Source: G965277745 sp965277745 (GTDB taxonomy: Bacteria > Pseudomonadota > Gammaproteobacteria > Cardiobacteriales > Cardiobacteriaceae). Taken from it: a stretch of 64,000 nucleotides of DNA. How positions within the stretch are numbered: the first letter of the stretch is position 1; each line of letters starts with the position of its first letter. The notes beneath the pieces are model-generated. The model ran no database searches. It was not told where the DNA came from and worked only from the letters and a program-made list of their open reading frames with translations. A program made the position numbers and the translations under genes. The DNA lies in the NCBI GenBank assembly GCA_965277745.1, contig OZ255837.1, forward strand, positions 1,488,001-1,552,000, given 5' to 3'. Of this stretch, positions 1 through 6,775 are shown in pieces.

Positions 1-43
1 ACCAGTATTTGCTTTGTTTGGCGAGGTAAGGTTTGCGCGGCAT
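1..43 (-). CDS. frdC: Fumarate reductase subunit C, partial (5' end only)
   Basis: Only the first 14 codons are present; the gene runs off the left edge. Reading the minus strand from the ATG at 43 gives MPRKPYLAKQSKYW, which resembles the start of FrdC, where an RKPY motif precedes the first membrane helix. FrdC is one of two membrane anchors that hold FrdAB at the cytoplasmic membrane and help bind menaquinol. The start lies two bases after the frdB stop (TGA at 47-45, ATG at 43-41), so the genes are probably translationally coupled. The gene order frdA-frdB-frdC supports the call more than the short peptide does. Confidence 0.75.
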   Translation of the reverse strand, partial: MPRKPYLAKQSKYW

Positions 44-44
44 C

Positions 45-788
45 TCAGGCCTCTTCTTTGGACAATAGGGATTTCGCCCAGGCCGGCACCGCCTGTGCCT
101 TGGCCTGCTGAATGGCGCCGGCGGGATCGACGTGTTTCGGACAAACCTCGGAACAGTAGCCGACGAATGTGCACGGCCAAACGCCGTCTTCCCGATTCAT
201 CACTTCAAGGCGTTCCTTTCTGCCTTCGTCGCGGTTATCGAGATTGTAGCGATGGGCGAGGGCGGTGGCTGCCGGGCCGAGAAAACTAGTGTTCAGGCCG
301 ACTTGCGGACAAGCCTGATAGCACAGGAGACAGTTGATGCACATGGTGTATTGCTTGTACTTGGCGAGTTCGGCCGGCGTTTGAAGATGTTCGCCTTCTT
401 CGAGCGGCTTGGGCTTTGGCTGGACGATATACGGTTTGACCGTGTCGAGCTTGGTCATAAACGGCTGCATATCGACGACGAGATCCTTCTCCACCGGCAT
501 TTGATCCAGGGGCCCGACGCGAATCTTGCCGAAATCGGCGTATTCGCGCACGAAGGTCGAGCAGGCGAGCTTGGGAATGCCGTTGATCACCATTCCGCAA
601 CTGCCGCAGACTTCCATGCGACAAGACCAGCGGTAGCTCAGTTCTGGTTCATATTCATCCTTGATCAATTGCAGGGCGTCGAGGATGGACATGTCCTCGG
701 TCCAGGCGACGGTGAAGGATTGCGGCCATGGCTTGTCGTCGCGATCCGGGCGGTAGCGCATGACTTCGATTTCGATCGTCTCAGGCAT
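45..788 (-). CDS. frdB: Fumarate reductase iron-sulfur subunit
   Basis: FrdB carries electrons from the quinol site in the membrane anchors to the flavin in FrdA. The 247-residue protein is the usual length. The N-terminal ferredoxin domain has the [2Fe-2S] ligands C56, C61, C64 and C76. The C-terminal half has CINCLLCYQACP (C150, C153, C156, C160) and CTFVGYCSEVCPKHVDP (C206, C212, C216), which supply the [4Fe-4S] and [3Fe-4S] clusters. I chose the ATG at 788, giving MPETIEIEV. The reading frame is open 65 codons further upstream, but that part overlaps frdA and resembles nothing. The start overlaps the frdA stop by 8 bases (ATGCCTGA). The match to E. coli-type FrdB extends over the whole protein. 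Confidence 0.97.
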   Translation of the reverse strand: MPETIEIEVMRYRPDRDDKPWPQSFTVAWTEDMSILDALQLIKDEYEPELSYRWSCRMEVCGSCGMVINGIPKLACSTFVREYADFGKIRVGPLDQMPVEKDLVVDMQPFMTKLDTVKPYIVQPKPKPLEEGEHLQTPAELAKYKQYTMCINCLLCYQACPQVGLNTSFLGPAATALAHRYNLDNRDEGRKERLEVMNREDGVWPCTFVGYCSEVCPKHVDPAGAIQQAKAQAVPAWAKSLLSKEEA

Positions 789-2553
789 GAGTTTTCTCCC
801 CAGCCGCGCCATAGACGCGCTTGGCGGGCTGTGATTTGGTGATTTTGACATCGCCGTAGCCGATTTGTGGCGCCTTTTCACCTTGATACCAGGCCAGCGT
901 ATGTTTGAGAAAATGTTCGTCGTCGCGCTGCGGGTAATCGAGGCGCTGATGCGAGCCGCGTGATTCGGTGCGGGCCGCGGCACAGTGGATCATCGCCTCC
1001 GCGACATTGAGGAGAAAACCGAGTTCGATGGTGGTCAGCCAGTCGCTGTTGAAGGTGTCGCTGTGGTCGGTGACTTTTACCTTACGGTAACGCGCTTTCA
1101 GTTCGCCGATTTTCGCGATCGCGCGATCGCTGTTCTCTCGGCTGCGATAAATACCGACCTCGGCTTCCATCATTTCTCCGAGTTCGTTACGGATGGCGGA
1201 GGGTTTTTCTTCGCCGTCACTGCTTTTCAGGAGATCACCGTAGGGTTTGAAGGCTGCTTCGGCAAGTGTCGAGAATGCGCCTTCAGCGAGCGCAAAAGAA
1301 GCCGTTCGCGTGTATTTTCCTGCCGCTTCTCCCGCAACTTTACCGAATACGGAAAGTTCGGCGAGCGAGTTGGAGCCGAGCCGGTTGGCACCGTGAATCC
1401 CGACCGAGGAGCATTCTCCGACGGCGTAAAGTCCCGCCAAGCGTGTCGCGCAGCGGCCATCGGTTTCGATGCCGCCCATCGTGTAGTGCGCGGTCGGGCG
1501 CACCGGAATCGGCTCATGGACCGGATCGACACCGACAAATTTCTTCGCCAGCGAGCGGATGAACGGCAGGCGTTCGTCGATGTAGGCTTCCCCGAGATGG
1601 CGCAGATCGAGATTGACCGCCGCGCCGCGCGGTGTTTCGACGGTGCGTCCAGCCTGCCATTCGTGATAGAAGGCCTGTGAAAGGCGATCGCGTGGGCCGA
1701 GTTCCATATATTTGTTTTTCGGCTCGCCGATCAAGGTTTCTGGCCCGAGGCCGTAATCTTGCAGATAGCGGTAGCCGTCCTTGTTGGTCAGGGTGCCGCC
1801 CTCGCCGCGGCAGCCTTCGGTCATCAGGATGCCGGAGCCCGGCAGACCGGTGGGATGGTATTGCACGAACTCCATGTCGCGCAGGGCGATGCCGTGACGG
1901 TAGGCGAGCGCCATGCCATCGCCAGTGACGATGCCGCCGTTGGTGTTATAGCGGAACACGCGCCCCGCGCCGCCGCTGGCAATGATCACCGCTTTCGCCT
2001 GCACCGCCTTGACAACGCCGTTTTGCACGTCGTGGCAGAGGAGGCCGTGAAGAACACCCTCTTCGACGATCAGATCAAGCACGAAGTGTTCGTCGAGACG
2101 GGAAATGTTCGGAAATTGCAGCGAAGTCTGGAAAAGGGTGTGGAGAATATGAAAACCGGTTTTGTCGGCGGCGAACCAGGTGCGCGGGATTTTCATCCCG
2201 CCGAAACGGCGCACGTTGACGTGCCCGTCTTCCTTGCGCGACCAGGGGCAGCCCCAGTGTTCGAGCTGGACCATTTCCTCGGTGCAGTGGGAGACGAAAT
2301 ATTCCACCACGTCCTGCTCACACAGCCAGTCGCCGCCGGAGACGGTGTCGTTGAAGTGGTGTTCCAGAGAATCGTCATCGCGCACCACGCCGGCGGAGCC
2401 GCCCTCCGCCGCAACGGTGTGGGAACGCATCGGGTAGACTTTGGAGAGCAAGGCAATTTTCGCCTGCGGATCGCCGCGGGCGATCTCTATCGCCGCGCGC
2501 AGTCCGGCCCCTCCGGCGCCGATAATGGCGATATCGGTTTGTAGATATTCCAT
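781..2553 (-). CDS. frdA: Fumarate reductase flavoprotein subunit
   Basis: This is the catalytic subunit, which reduces fumarate to succinate as the last step of anaerobic electron transport. It has 590 residues (E. coli FrdA about 602). A Rossmann FAD site, AIIGAGGAGLRAA, lies at about 9-21. RSHTVAAEGGSAG carries H45, the position of the covalent FAD histidine in E. coli. The substrate-domain signatures HPTGLPGSGILMTEG and HYTMGGIETD are present. The ATG at 2553 (MEYLQTDIAI) is chosen because it aligns with E. coli FrdA and has GAGG upstream; an in-frame TTG at 2613 would lie inside the predicted promoter. It is the first gene of frdABC(D). Succinate dehydrogenase was considered, but the FrdC-like start next to frdB and the E. 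coli-like sequence favour fumarate reductase. Confidence 0.96.
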   Translation of the reverse strand: MEYLQTDIAIIGAGGAGLRAAIEIARGDPQAKIALLSKVYPMRSHTVAAEGGSAGVVRDDDSLEHHFNDTVSGGDWLCEQDVVEYFVSHCTEEMVQLEHWGCPWSRKEDGHVNVRRFGGMKIPRTWFAADKTGFHILHTLFQTSLQFPNISRLDEHFVLDLIVEEGVLHGLLCHDVQNGVVKAVQAKAVIIASGGAGRVFRYNTNGGIVTGDGMALAYRHGIALRDMEFVQYHPTGLPGSGILMTEGCRGEGGTLTNKDGYRYLQDYGLGPETLIGEPKNKYMELGPRDRLSQAFYHEWQAGRTVETPRGAAVNLDLRHLGEAYIDERLPFIRSLAKKFVGVDPVHEPIPVRPTAHYTMGGIETDGRCATRLAGLYAVGECSSVGIHGANRLGSNSLAELSVFGKVAGEAAGKYTRTASFALAEGAFSTLAEAAFKPYGDLLKSSDGEEKPSAIRNELGEMMEAEVGIYRSRENSDRAIAKIGELKARYRKVKVTDHSDTFNSDWLTTIELGFLLNVAEAMIHCAAARTESRGSHQRLDYPQRDDEHFLKHTLAWYQGEKAPQIGYGDVKITKSQPAKRVYGAAGEKTHA

Positions 2554-2584
2554 CCGTGCCTCTGTTTGCCTGTGATTGCGTGCC

Positions 2585-2613
2585 ATTTTACCAGTATTGG
2601 CTCTATATGCCAA
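2585..2613 (-). promoter_or_regulatory. Sigma-70 promoter of frdABC
   Basis: On the minus strand TTGGCA (2613-2608) is followed by exactly 17 bases and then TAAAAT (2590-2585). Five of six bases match the consensus in each box. The predicted transcript start near 2578 leaves a leader of about 25 bases before the frdA ATG. This is seen directly in the sequence; activity is inferred. Confidence 0.75.
2597..2613 (-). promoter_or_regulatory. Inverted repeat overlapping the frd -35 box (operator candidate)
   Basis: TTGGC and GCCAA are separated by 7 bases, and the left arm is part of the -35 box. A protein bound here would block RNA polymerase, so a repressor site is possible. I do not recognise the regulator. 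The arms are only 5 bases, so chance is a real alternative. Confidence 0.3.
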
Positions 2614-2622
2614 GAGGAAAAG

Positions 2623-2636
2623 ATGAAAAAATTCAA
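2623..2636 (-). promoter_or_regulatory. Weak FNR-like site upstream of the frd promoter
   Basis: The minus strand reads TTGAATTTTTTCAT, which matches 7 of the 10 defined positions of the FNR consensus TTGAT-N4-ATCAA. Its centre lies about 51 bases upstream of the predicted start, not at the usual -41.5 or -61.5. Oxygen control of frd is expected from E. coli, but this site is marginal. Confidence 0.25.
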
Positions 2637-2929
2637 ATAAATCATCCGCTTAATAGGACTTAAATTGTCTTTATTGGTCTCCGTCCGGGCAAACCGCGGG
2701 GCGGCGCTTGCCCCAGCTCCGTGCGAAAGCGAATGCCTCGCGCGGAAAGAAGCTTTTTGAATACTTACCCTATTGCGCGGCGGGCACGGACTTTTGCTTT
2801 TGCAGGACATGCGGACAAAAAACGTTGCGATCCGCCGTTCCTCGATTCGGCAAAGTGTGCGTTTCATCGCCTGTCTTCTCGCCCGTTTCAATCTTGGGCG
2901 ATGCGTCGCCGCGCCGTCGGAAGGGCGCG

Positions 2930-4012
2930 CTAGCGTCGTTGCAAAAGGGCGGCGGATTCGATGTGCGGGGTAAAGGGAAACTGGTCGAACAGCGCGGTTG
3001 CGGTGATCCGGTGGGTTTGTTCGAGGAGACTCAAGTTCTCCGCGAGGCTGGGCACGTTACAAGAAATATAGAGAATTCTGGGGAACATCCGCAGCAGTTT
3101 CAGGGTCTCTTCGTCGATGCCGGCGCGCGGTGGGTCGACGAGGACGCTGGAGAAATCGTAATCCGGAAGGAAAATATCGGCCTGCTCGAGACGGGCGAAT
3201 GTGCGGGTGCCGCGATAGGCGTCGCCGAAATCCTTGGCGGACATTCTCGCCACGGCGACATTTTCGATCCCGTTTTCCGCGAGATTTTCGCGCAGGGCGC
3301 GGATTCCGGTTCTGCCGATTTCGCTGGCGAGCACCTTGCGGAAACGGCGTGCAAGCGGCAGGGTGAAAGTACCGTGACCACAATAGAGTTCGAGTAAATC
3401 ACGCGCGGGATCGCCGATCCGCTCACAGGCCCAGGTGAGCATCTGTTGGCAGATCATGGCATTGGGCTGGGTGAAACTCTGTTCGTATTGGCGGTAATGA
3501 AAGGCTTTCCCGTGCACGGTCAAGCGTTCACGGACAAATTCCCGGACGAGGACGGTTTTCTGCTTGCGACTGCGCCCGACGAGGGCGATATCGAGCTGCC
3601 TTGCGAGCGTGCGCGCCGCTGCCCGCCAATCCTCGCCAAGCGGGCGATGATAGATCAGGGTGACAAGCATGTCACCGCTCAGAGTGGCGAGAAATTCCAC
3701 CTGATAGAGCCTATGGTGGAGTGCCATATCGGCCTTCAGCGCGGTCAGAAGAGGCGTCATCAGGGCGTTGATCGCGGCACAGGCGGGGGGGAACGTGTCG
3801 ATGCGGATGACGCTGTCCGGGCGCATTTTCTCCCCGGGGCGGCTCATCGCGTAAAATAACTCGTCGCGATCGCGCCAAAGACGAAATTCCGCGCGCATCC
3901 GGTAATGAGTCGGGACAGATGCGAAAACTTGTGGCGCCGGCGCCCGGAAAGGGGAAAGCGAATCGATGAAAAAGCGCCTTTTCCGCGCCAGTTCGACTTG
4001 ATAATCGTCCAT
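2930..4012 (-). CDS. trmA: tRNA (uracil-54-C5)-methyltransferase
   Basis: TrmA uses S-adenosylmethionine to make 5-methyluridine (ribothymidine) at position 54 of the tRNA T-loop. The protein has 360 residues (E. coli 366). The SAM-binding motif LLELYCGHGTFTLPLARRF starts at about 206. DPPRAGID (about 293-300) and YISCN, with C318 as the expected nucleophile, follow. There is no N-terminal TRAM or Fe-S domain as in RlmC/RlmD, and the length fits TrmA. The ATG at 4012 gives MDDYQVELARKRRFF, which aligns with the family start. A TATAAT-like sequence at 4026-4021 would leave almost no leader. The neighbouring alkB-like gene is divergent. Confidence 0.95.
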   Translation of the reverse strand: MDDYQVELARKRRFFIDSLSPFRAPAPQVFASVPTHYRMRAEFRLWRDRDELFYAMSRPGEKMRPDSVIRIDTFPPACAAINALMTPLLTALKADMALHHRLYQVEFLATLSGDMLVTLIYHRPLGEDWRAAARTLARQLDIALVGRSRKQKTVLVREFVRERLTVHGKAFHYRQYEQSFTQPNAMICQQMLTWACERIGDPARDLLELYCGHGTFTLPLARRFRKVLASEIGRTGIRALRENLAENGIENVAVARMSAKDFGDAYRGTRTFARLEQADIFLPDYDFSSVLVDPPRAGIDEETLKLLRMFPRILYISCNVPSLAENLSLLEQTHRITATALFDQFPFTPHIESAALLQRR

Positions 4013-4028
4013 GCAAAGGCATTATAAT
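3998..4028 (+). promoter_or_regulatory. Possible promoter for the alkB-like gene
   Basis: A perfect -10 box TATAAT (4023-4028) is preceded by TTGATA (3998-4003) with a 19-base spacer, longer than the usual 17. The -35 part lies inside the trmA coding region. The transcript would start near 4035, about 85 bases before the chosen alkB start. Confidence 0.4.
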
Positions 4029-4119
4029 GGCGTTTGTGAACAGATGGCGCAGGTTTTTCCTGTTGCAAGCGCGGGAGGGACGGCGTTTGGGTGCCGAAAC
4101 GATGGCGATCGGAGGAGAA

Positions 4120-4731
4120 ATGGCGCTTTTTTCGGATCTCCGCCGTGACGGGGAAAATTTGCTGCCTTGTGACGGCGTGCTCGAGGATTTCGGTGCTTTG
4201 TTCGCGCCGGAGGCGGCGGATCGCCTGCTCGCGAGACTGCTCGTCGAAGTGCCGTGGCGCCCGGATCGGCTGCGCATCGGCGGGCGGGTGATCGTGACCG
4301 CGCGCCAGGTGGCCTGGTATGGCGAGACGGATTTTTCGTATACGTATTCCGGCGTTACCCGGCGCGCTTTGCCGGAGACGCCTCTCTTGTGCCACATCCG
4401 GCGCCGCGTCGAGGCAAGAACCGCTGTCCGCTTCAATTCCTGTCTCCTCAATCTCTATCGCGATGGCGGCGAAGGCATGGCCTGGCATCGGGACAACGAG
4501 CGCGAGCTGTGTCAGCCGGCGGTCATCGCCTCCCTCAGTCTCGGCGCGACGCGGCGCTTTGCCGTGCGTCACCCGAAGCGTCGCCTGCGTCGGGAAATGT
4601 CGCTCTGTCATGGGCAATTGATCCTGATGGGCGGCGAGATGCAGACGCACTGGCAGCATTGTTTGCGAAAACAGGCCGCTGTGAGACAGGTTCGGATCAA
4701 TCTTACTTTCCGTCAGTTTCGTGAACGATAA
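4120..4731 (+). CDS. AlkB-family 2-oxoglutarate/Fe(II) dioxygenase
   Basis: Probable oxidative demethylase of alkylated nucleic acid bases; the length (203 aa) and motifs are closest to the ALKBH2/3-like branch. The Fe(II) ligands are visible as WHRDNE (H, D) and the later H in THWQHC. ASLSLGATRRF and RINLTFR near the C-terminus fit the 2-oxoglutarate-binding strands. The ATG at 4120 is preceded by GGAGGAG at 4111-4117. In-frame starts further up (4027, 4102) lack a good ribosome site. The asparaginase gene follows after 19 bases, so the two are probably cotranscribed. Whether DNA or RNA is the substrate cannot be read from the sequence. Confidence 0.88.
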   Translation: MALFSDLRRDGENLLPCDGVLEDFGALFAPEAADRLLARLLVEVPWRPDRLRIGGRVIVTARQVAWYGETDFSYTYSGVTRRALPETPLLCHIRRRVEARTAVRFNSCLLNLYRDGGEGMAWHRDNERELCQPAVIASLSLGATRRFAVRHPKRRLRREMSLCHGQLILMGGEMQTHWQHCLRKQAAVRQVRINLTFRQFRER

Positions 4732-4750
4732 GGCCTATGAGGAGAACGAG

Positions 4751-5746
4751 ATGAAGAAGGCGAAAGTGGCGATCGCCGCCCTTGGCGGCACGATTGCGAT
4801 GACGCAAAACGAAGGCGAGGCGGGAATGACCGCGAAAATCGGCGCCGAGGAACTGCTGGAGCGGATTCCCGATCTGGACGCATATGCCGATATCAGTGCC
4901 GAGACGCTGTTCCGTCGCTCTAGTTGTTCCCTCGCTTTCGCGCAGCTTTTCACCATCCTCGACTGGGCGGAGCGGCAACTCGCCGCCGGGGCCCGCGGCG
5001 TGGTGCTGAGCCAGGGAACCGACACCATCGAGCAGACGGCGTTCTTTTTCGATCTTTTCTGGGCGCACGCCGAGCCGCTGGTCGTGACCGGCGCGCTGCG
5101 TGGTCCGGATACGGTCGGATTTGACGGGCTTGCCAATTTGCGTGACGCGGTGATCGTCGCGGCGGCGGAGCAAAGCCACGGACGCGGCGTGATGGTGGTA
5201 CTGAACGATACGGTGCACGAGGCGCGCCGGGTGAGAAAATCCCGTACAACCCGTCCCGATGCCTTTCACTCGTCGGTTCACGGCGCGGTGGGGATGGTCG
5301 GCGAGGGAACGGTCGATTACCTGCGCGTTTCCAGGCGCCCCGAGACTTTCGCGCGTCCCGATCGGTTCAGCGAACAGGTGATGCTTCTCGAGCACGGTCT
5401 CGACGACGAGCCGACGGTAATCGACTGGGCGCTCGCCCATGGCATGGCTGGCATCGTGGTTTCCGCTGTCGGTGCCGGGCATGTCGCCGAACCGTTGCGC
5501 GACGCGCTGCTGCGCGTCGTCGCGACGATTCCGGTAATCATTTGCAGCCGCACCGGCAGCGGCTCGACTGCGAAAGCTGTGTACGCGTACAAAGGTTCGG
5601 AAATCGATTTGCAGGAAAACGGCTGCCTGATGGGCGGCTACCTGCCCGCGATCAAGGCGAGAATGCTTCTGCTTGCCGCCCTTTGGCAAGGGCTCGATCG
5701 GGCGGCACTCGCCGCGCGCCTTGCCGATTGGGGCGGTGCAAATTGA
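4751..5746 (+). CDS. L-asparaginase family protein
   Basis: Hydrolyses L-asparagine (perhaps also glutamine) to the acid and ammonia. Both catalytic threonine motifs are present: LGGTIAM with T14, and SQGTDTIEQTAFF with T90-D91. VVTGALRGPD follows, as in the family. The 331-residue protein starts at the ATG at 4751, with GAGGAG about 6 bases upstream; a GTG at 4721 overlaps the previous gene and would add 10 residues. There is no signal peptide, so the enzyme should be cytoplasmic. It ends 3 bases before the convergent lipoprotein gene, with no terminator between them. Type I or type II cannot be decided from motifs alone. Confidence 0.9.
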   Translation: MKKAKVAIAALGGTIAMTQNEGEAGMTAKIGAEELLERIPDLDAYADISAETLFRRSSCSLAFAQLFTILDWAERQLAAGARGVVLSQGTDTIEQTAFFFDLFWAHAEPLVVTGALRGPDTVGFDGLANLRDAVIVAAAEQSHGRGVMVVLNDTVHEARRVRKSRTTRPDAFHSSVHGAVGMVGEGTVDYLRVSRRPETFARPDRFSEQVMLLEHGLDDEPTVIDWALAHGMAGIVVSAVGAGHVAEPLRDALLRVVATIPVIICSRTGSGSTAKAVYAYKGSEIDLQENGCLMGGYLPAIKARMLLLAALWQGLDRAALAARLADWGGAN

Positions 5747-5749
5747 GCG

Positions 5750-6595
5750 TCACTCGGTGAGCGGATCGCCAAAAATCGCCACCGGGCGTTCGACCGCGTA
5801 ACGTTTTTTTTGCTTCTGATAGACGAGTTCATAAGTGCAATTTGTCGGGCGCCCCAAATGGGTGCCGCGACAGTCCACAGTGATCGGGCGGAAACCGTCT
5901 CGCGTCCTCGCCGATGGCTTGAATCCAATCGCCGAGCCGACGATGGTGATTTTGCCGCGACAATAGGCGCTGTGATGGTCTTTGTTGCTGTAATCACAGC
6001 GCGTGTCTTTGAAGACATTCGCATGGGAATCGTTGAGCGCGGTGGTGATGTTCAAGTAGTGGGTTTTGCGATCGTCGAGGTAGCTGATCAGCGCTTTCTC
6101 ACGATAGATATTGTGCGTGTCGACGAAAAACAGGCGTTGAATGAAGCCGTAATGGCCACCGCCAAGATCGGTGAATCGGGGGACGCCGATTTTTGCCGGT
6201 GCCGTGACAGTATAGAGTCTCGCGTCGTCATTTTGCAACTGCCAGCGATAGCCGCCGATTTCCTTGAAAGCGACCAGGGCGATGGCGTGCGGCAACGCCG
6301 CACTTACCGCCGATTGCTGATCGAGCAGGGGCACGCCGTCCAGTTGGAACAATTTCATCTTGCCTCCCGGCGTCGGAATTTCTCTTTCCCCGCTCACTTT
6401 CAAGCAATAGCTTCCCCAGTTCGCGGATTTGATGAAACAGCGCCTCGCGGCGGAATAACGGAATCCGGCACCGGGCAGGAGGACAAAGGCATCGGCGAAA
6501 CGCGCGGCGATCGTCGGGGAAGGCGAGCTTGCACAAGCGCCGAGAAAAACGGCCGAACAAAGAAGGCCTCCCGCCTTGATCGATCTCGAGCGCAT
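5750..6595 (-). CDS. Lipoprotein of unknown function
   Basis: The N-terminus MRSRSIKAGGLLCSAVFLGAC is a lipoprotein signal peptide with a lipobox ending at C21; the mature protein should be attached to an envelope membrane. About 260 residues follow, mixed alpha/beta in character, with scattered cysteines (one cluster around residues 195-210) that could form disulfides in the periplasm. I recognise no family. The ATG at 6595 is chosen because it places the signal peptide at the very N-terminus and has GAGGGAA upstream; the open frame continues to 6685. The gene stands alone between the convergent asparaginase gene and aspS, which ends about 180 bases upstream on the same strand. Confidence 0.8.
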   Translation of the reverse strand: MRSRSIKAGGLLCSAVFLGACASSPSPTIAARFADAFVLLPGAGFRYSAARRCFIKSANWGSYCLKVSGEREIPTPGGKMKLFQLDGVPLLDQQSAVSAALPHAIALVAFKEIGGYRWQLQNDDARLYTVTAPAKIGVPRFTDLGGGHYGFIQRLFFVDTHNIYREKALISYLDDRKTHYLNITTALNDSHANVFKDTRCDYSNKDHHSAYCRGKITIVGSAIGFKPSARTRDGFRPITVDCRGTHLGRPTNCTYELVYQKQKKRYAVERPVAIFGDPLTE

Positions 6596-6775
6596 CGCTG
6601 TCGTTCCCTCAGAAAAGCGGAAAAGCGCGGCGCGAACGCGACAACAAGAGTGTATTTCCCGTCGCCCCCGCCTCTCTGGCATCAAGAGAAACCAGGCTCG
6701 TGTGACAGGCCCAGGCAGGAAAGACGCCCTGGCGAGAGAAGTTCGCCAGTCTTTGCGCGCCGGCGTGATCGCCGC

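Larger units (their letters stand above)
2554..2929. other. Intergenic region between trmA and frdA
   Basis: 376 bases without a supported gene. The frdA-proximal third is AT-rich and holds the frd promoter. The trmA-proximal part is GC-rich. I looked for a terminator of trmA and saw only a T-run (near 2816-2821) that does not directly follow a good stem. Confidence 0.6.

Noticed and set aside
1121..1142. Dense GCGATCGC palindromes, considered as a HIP1-like repeat
   Set aside because: Similar words occur throughout in coding sequence and follow from Ala/Ile/Asp codon choice; no evidence of selected spacing or intergenic placement.
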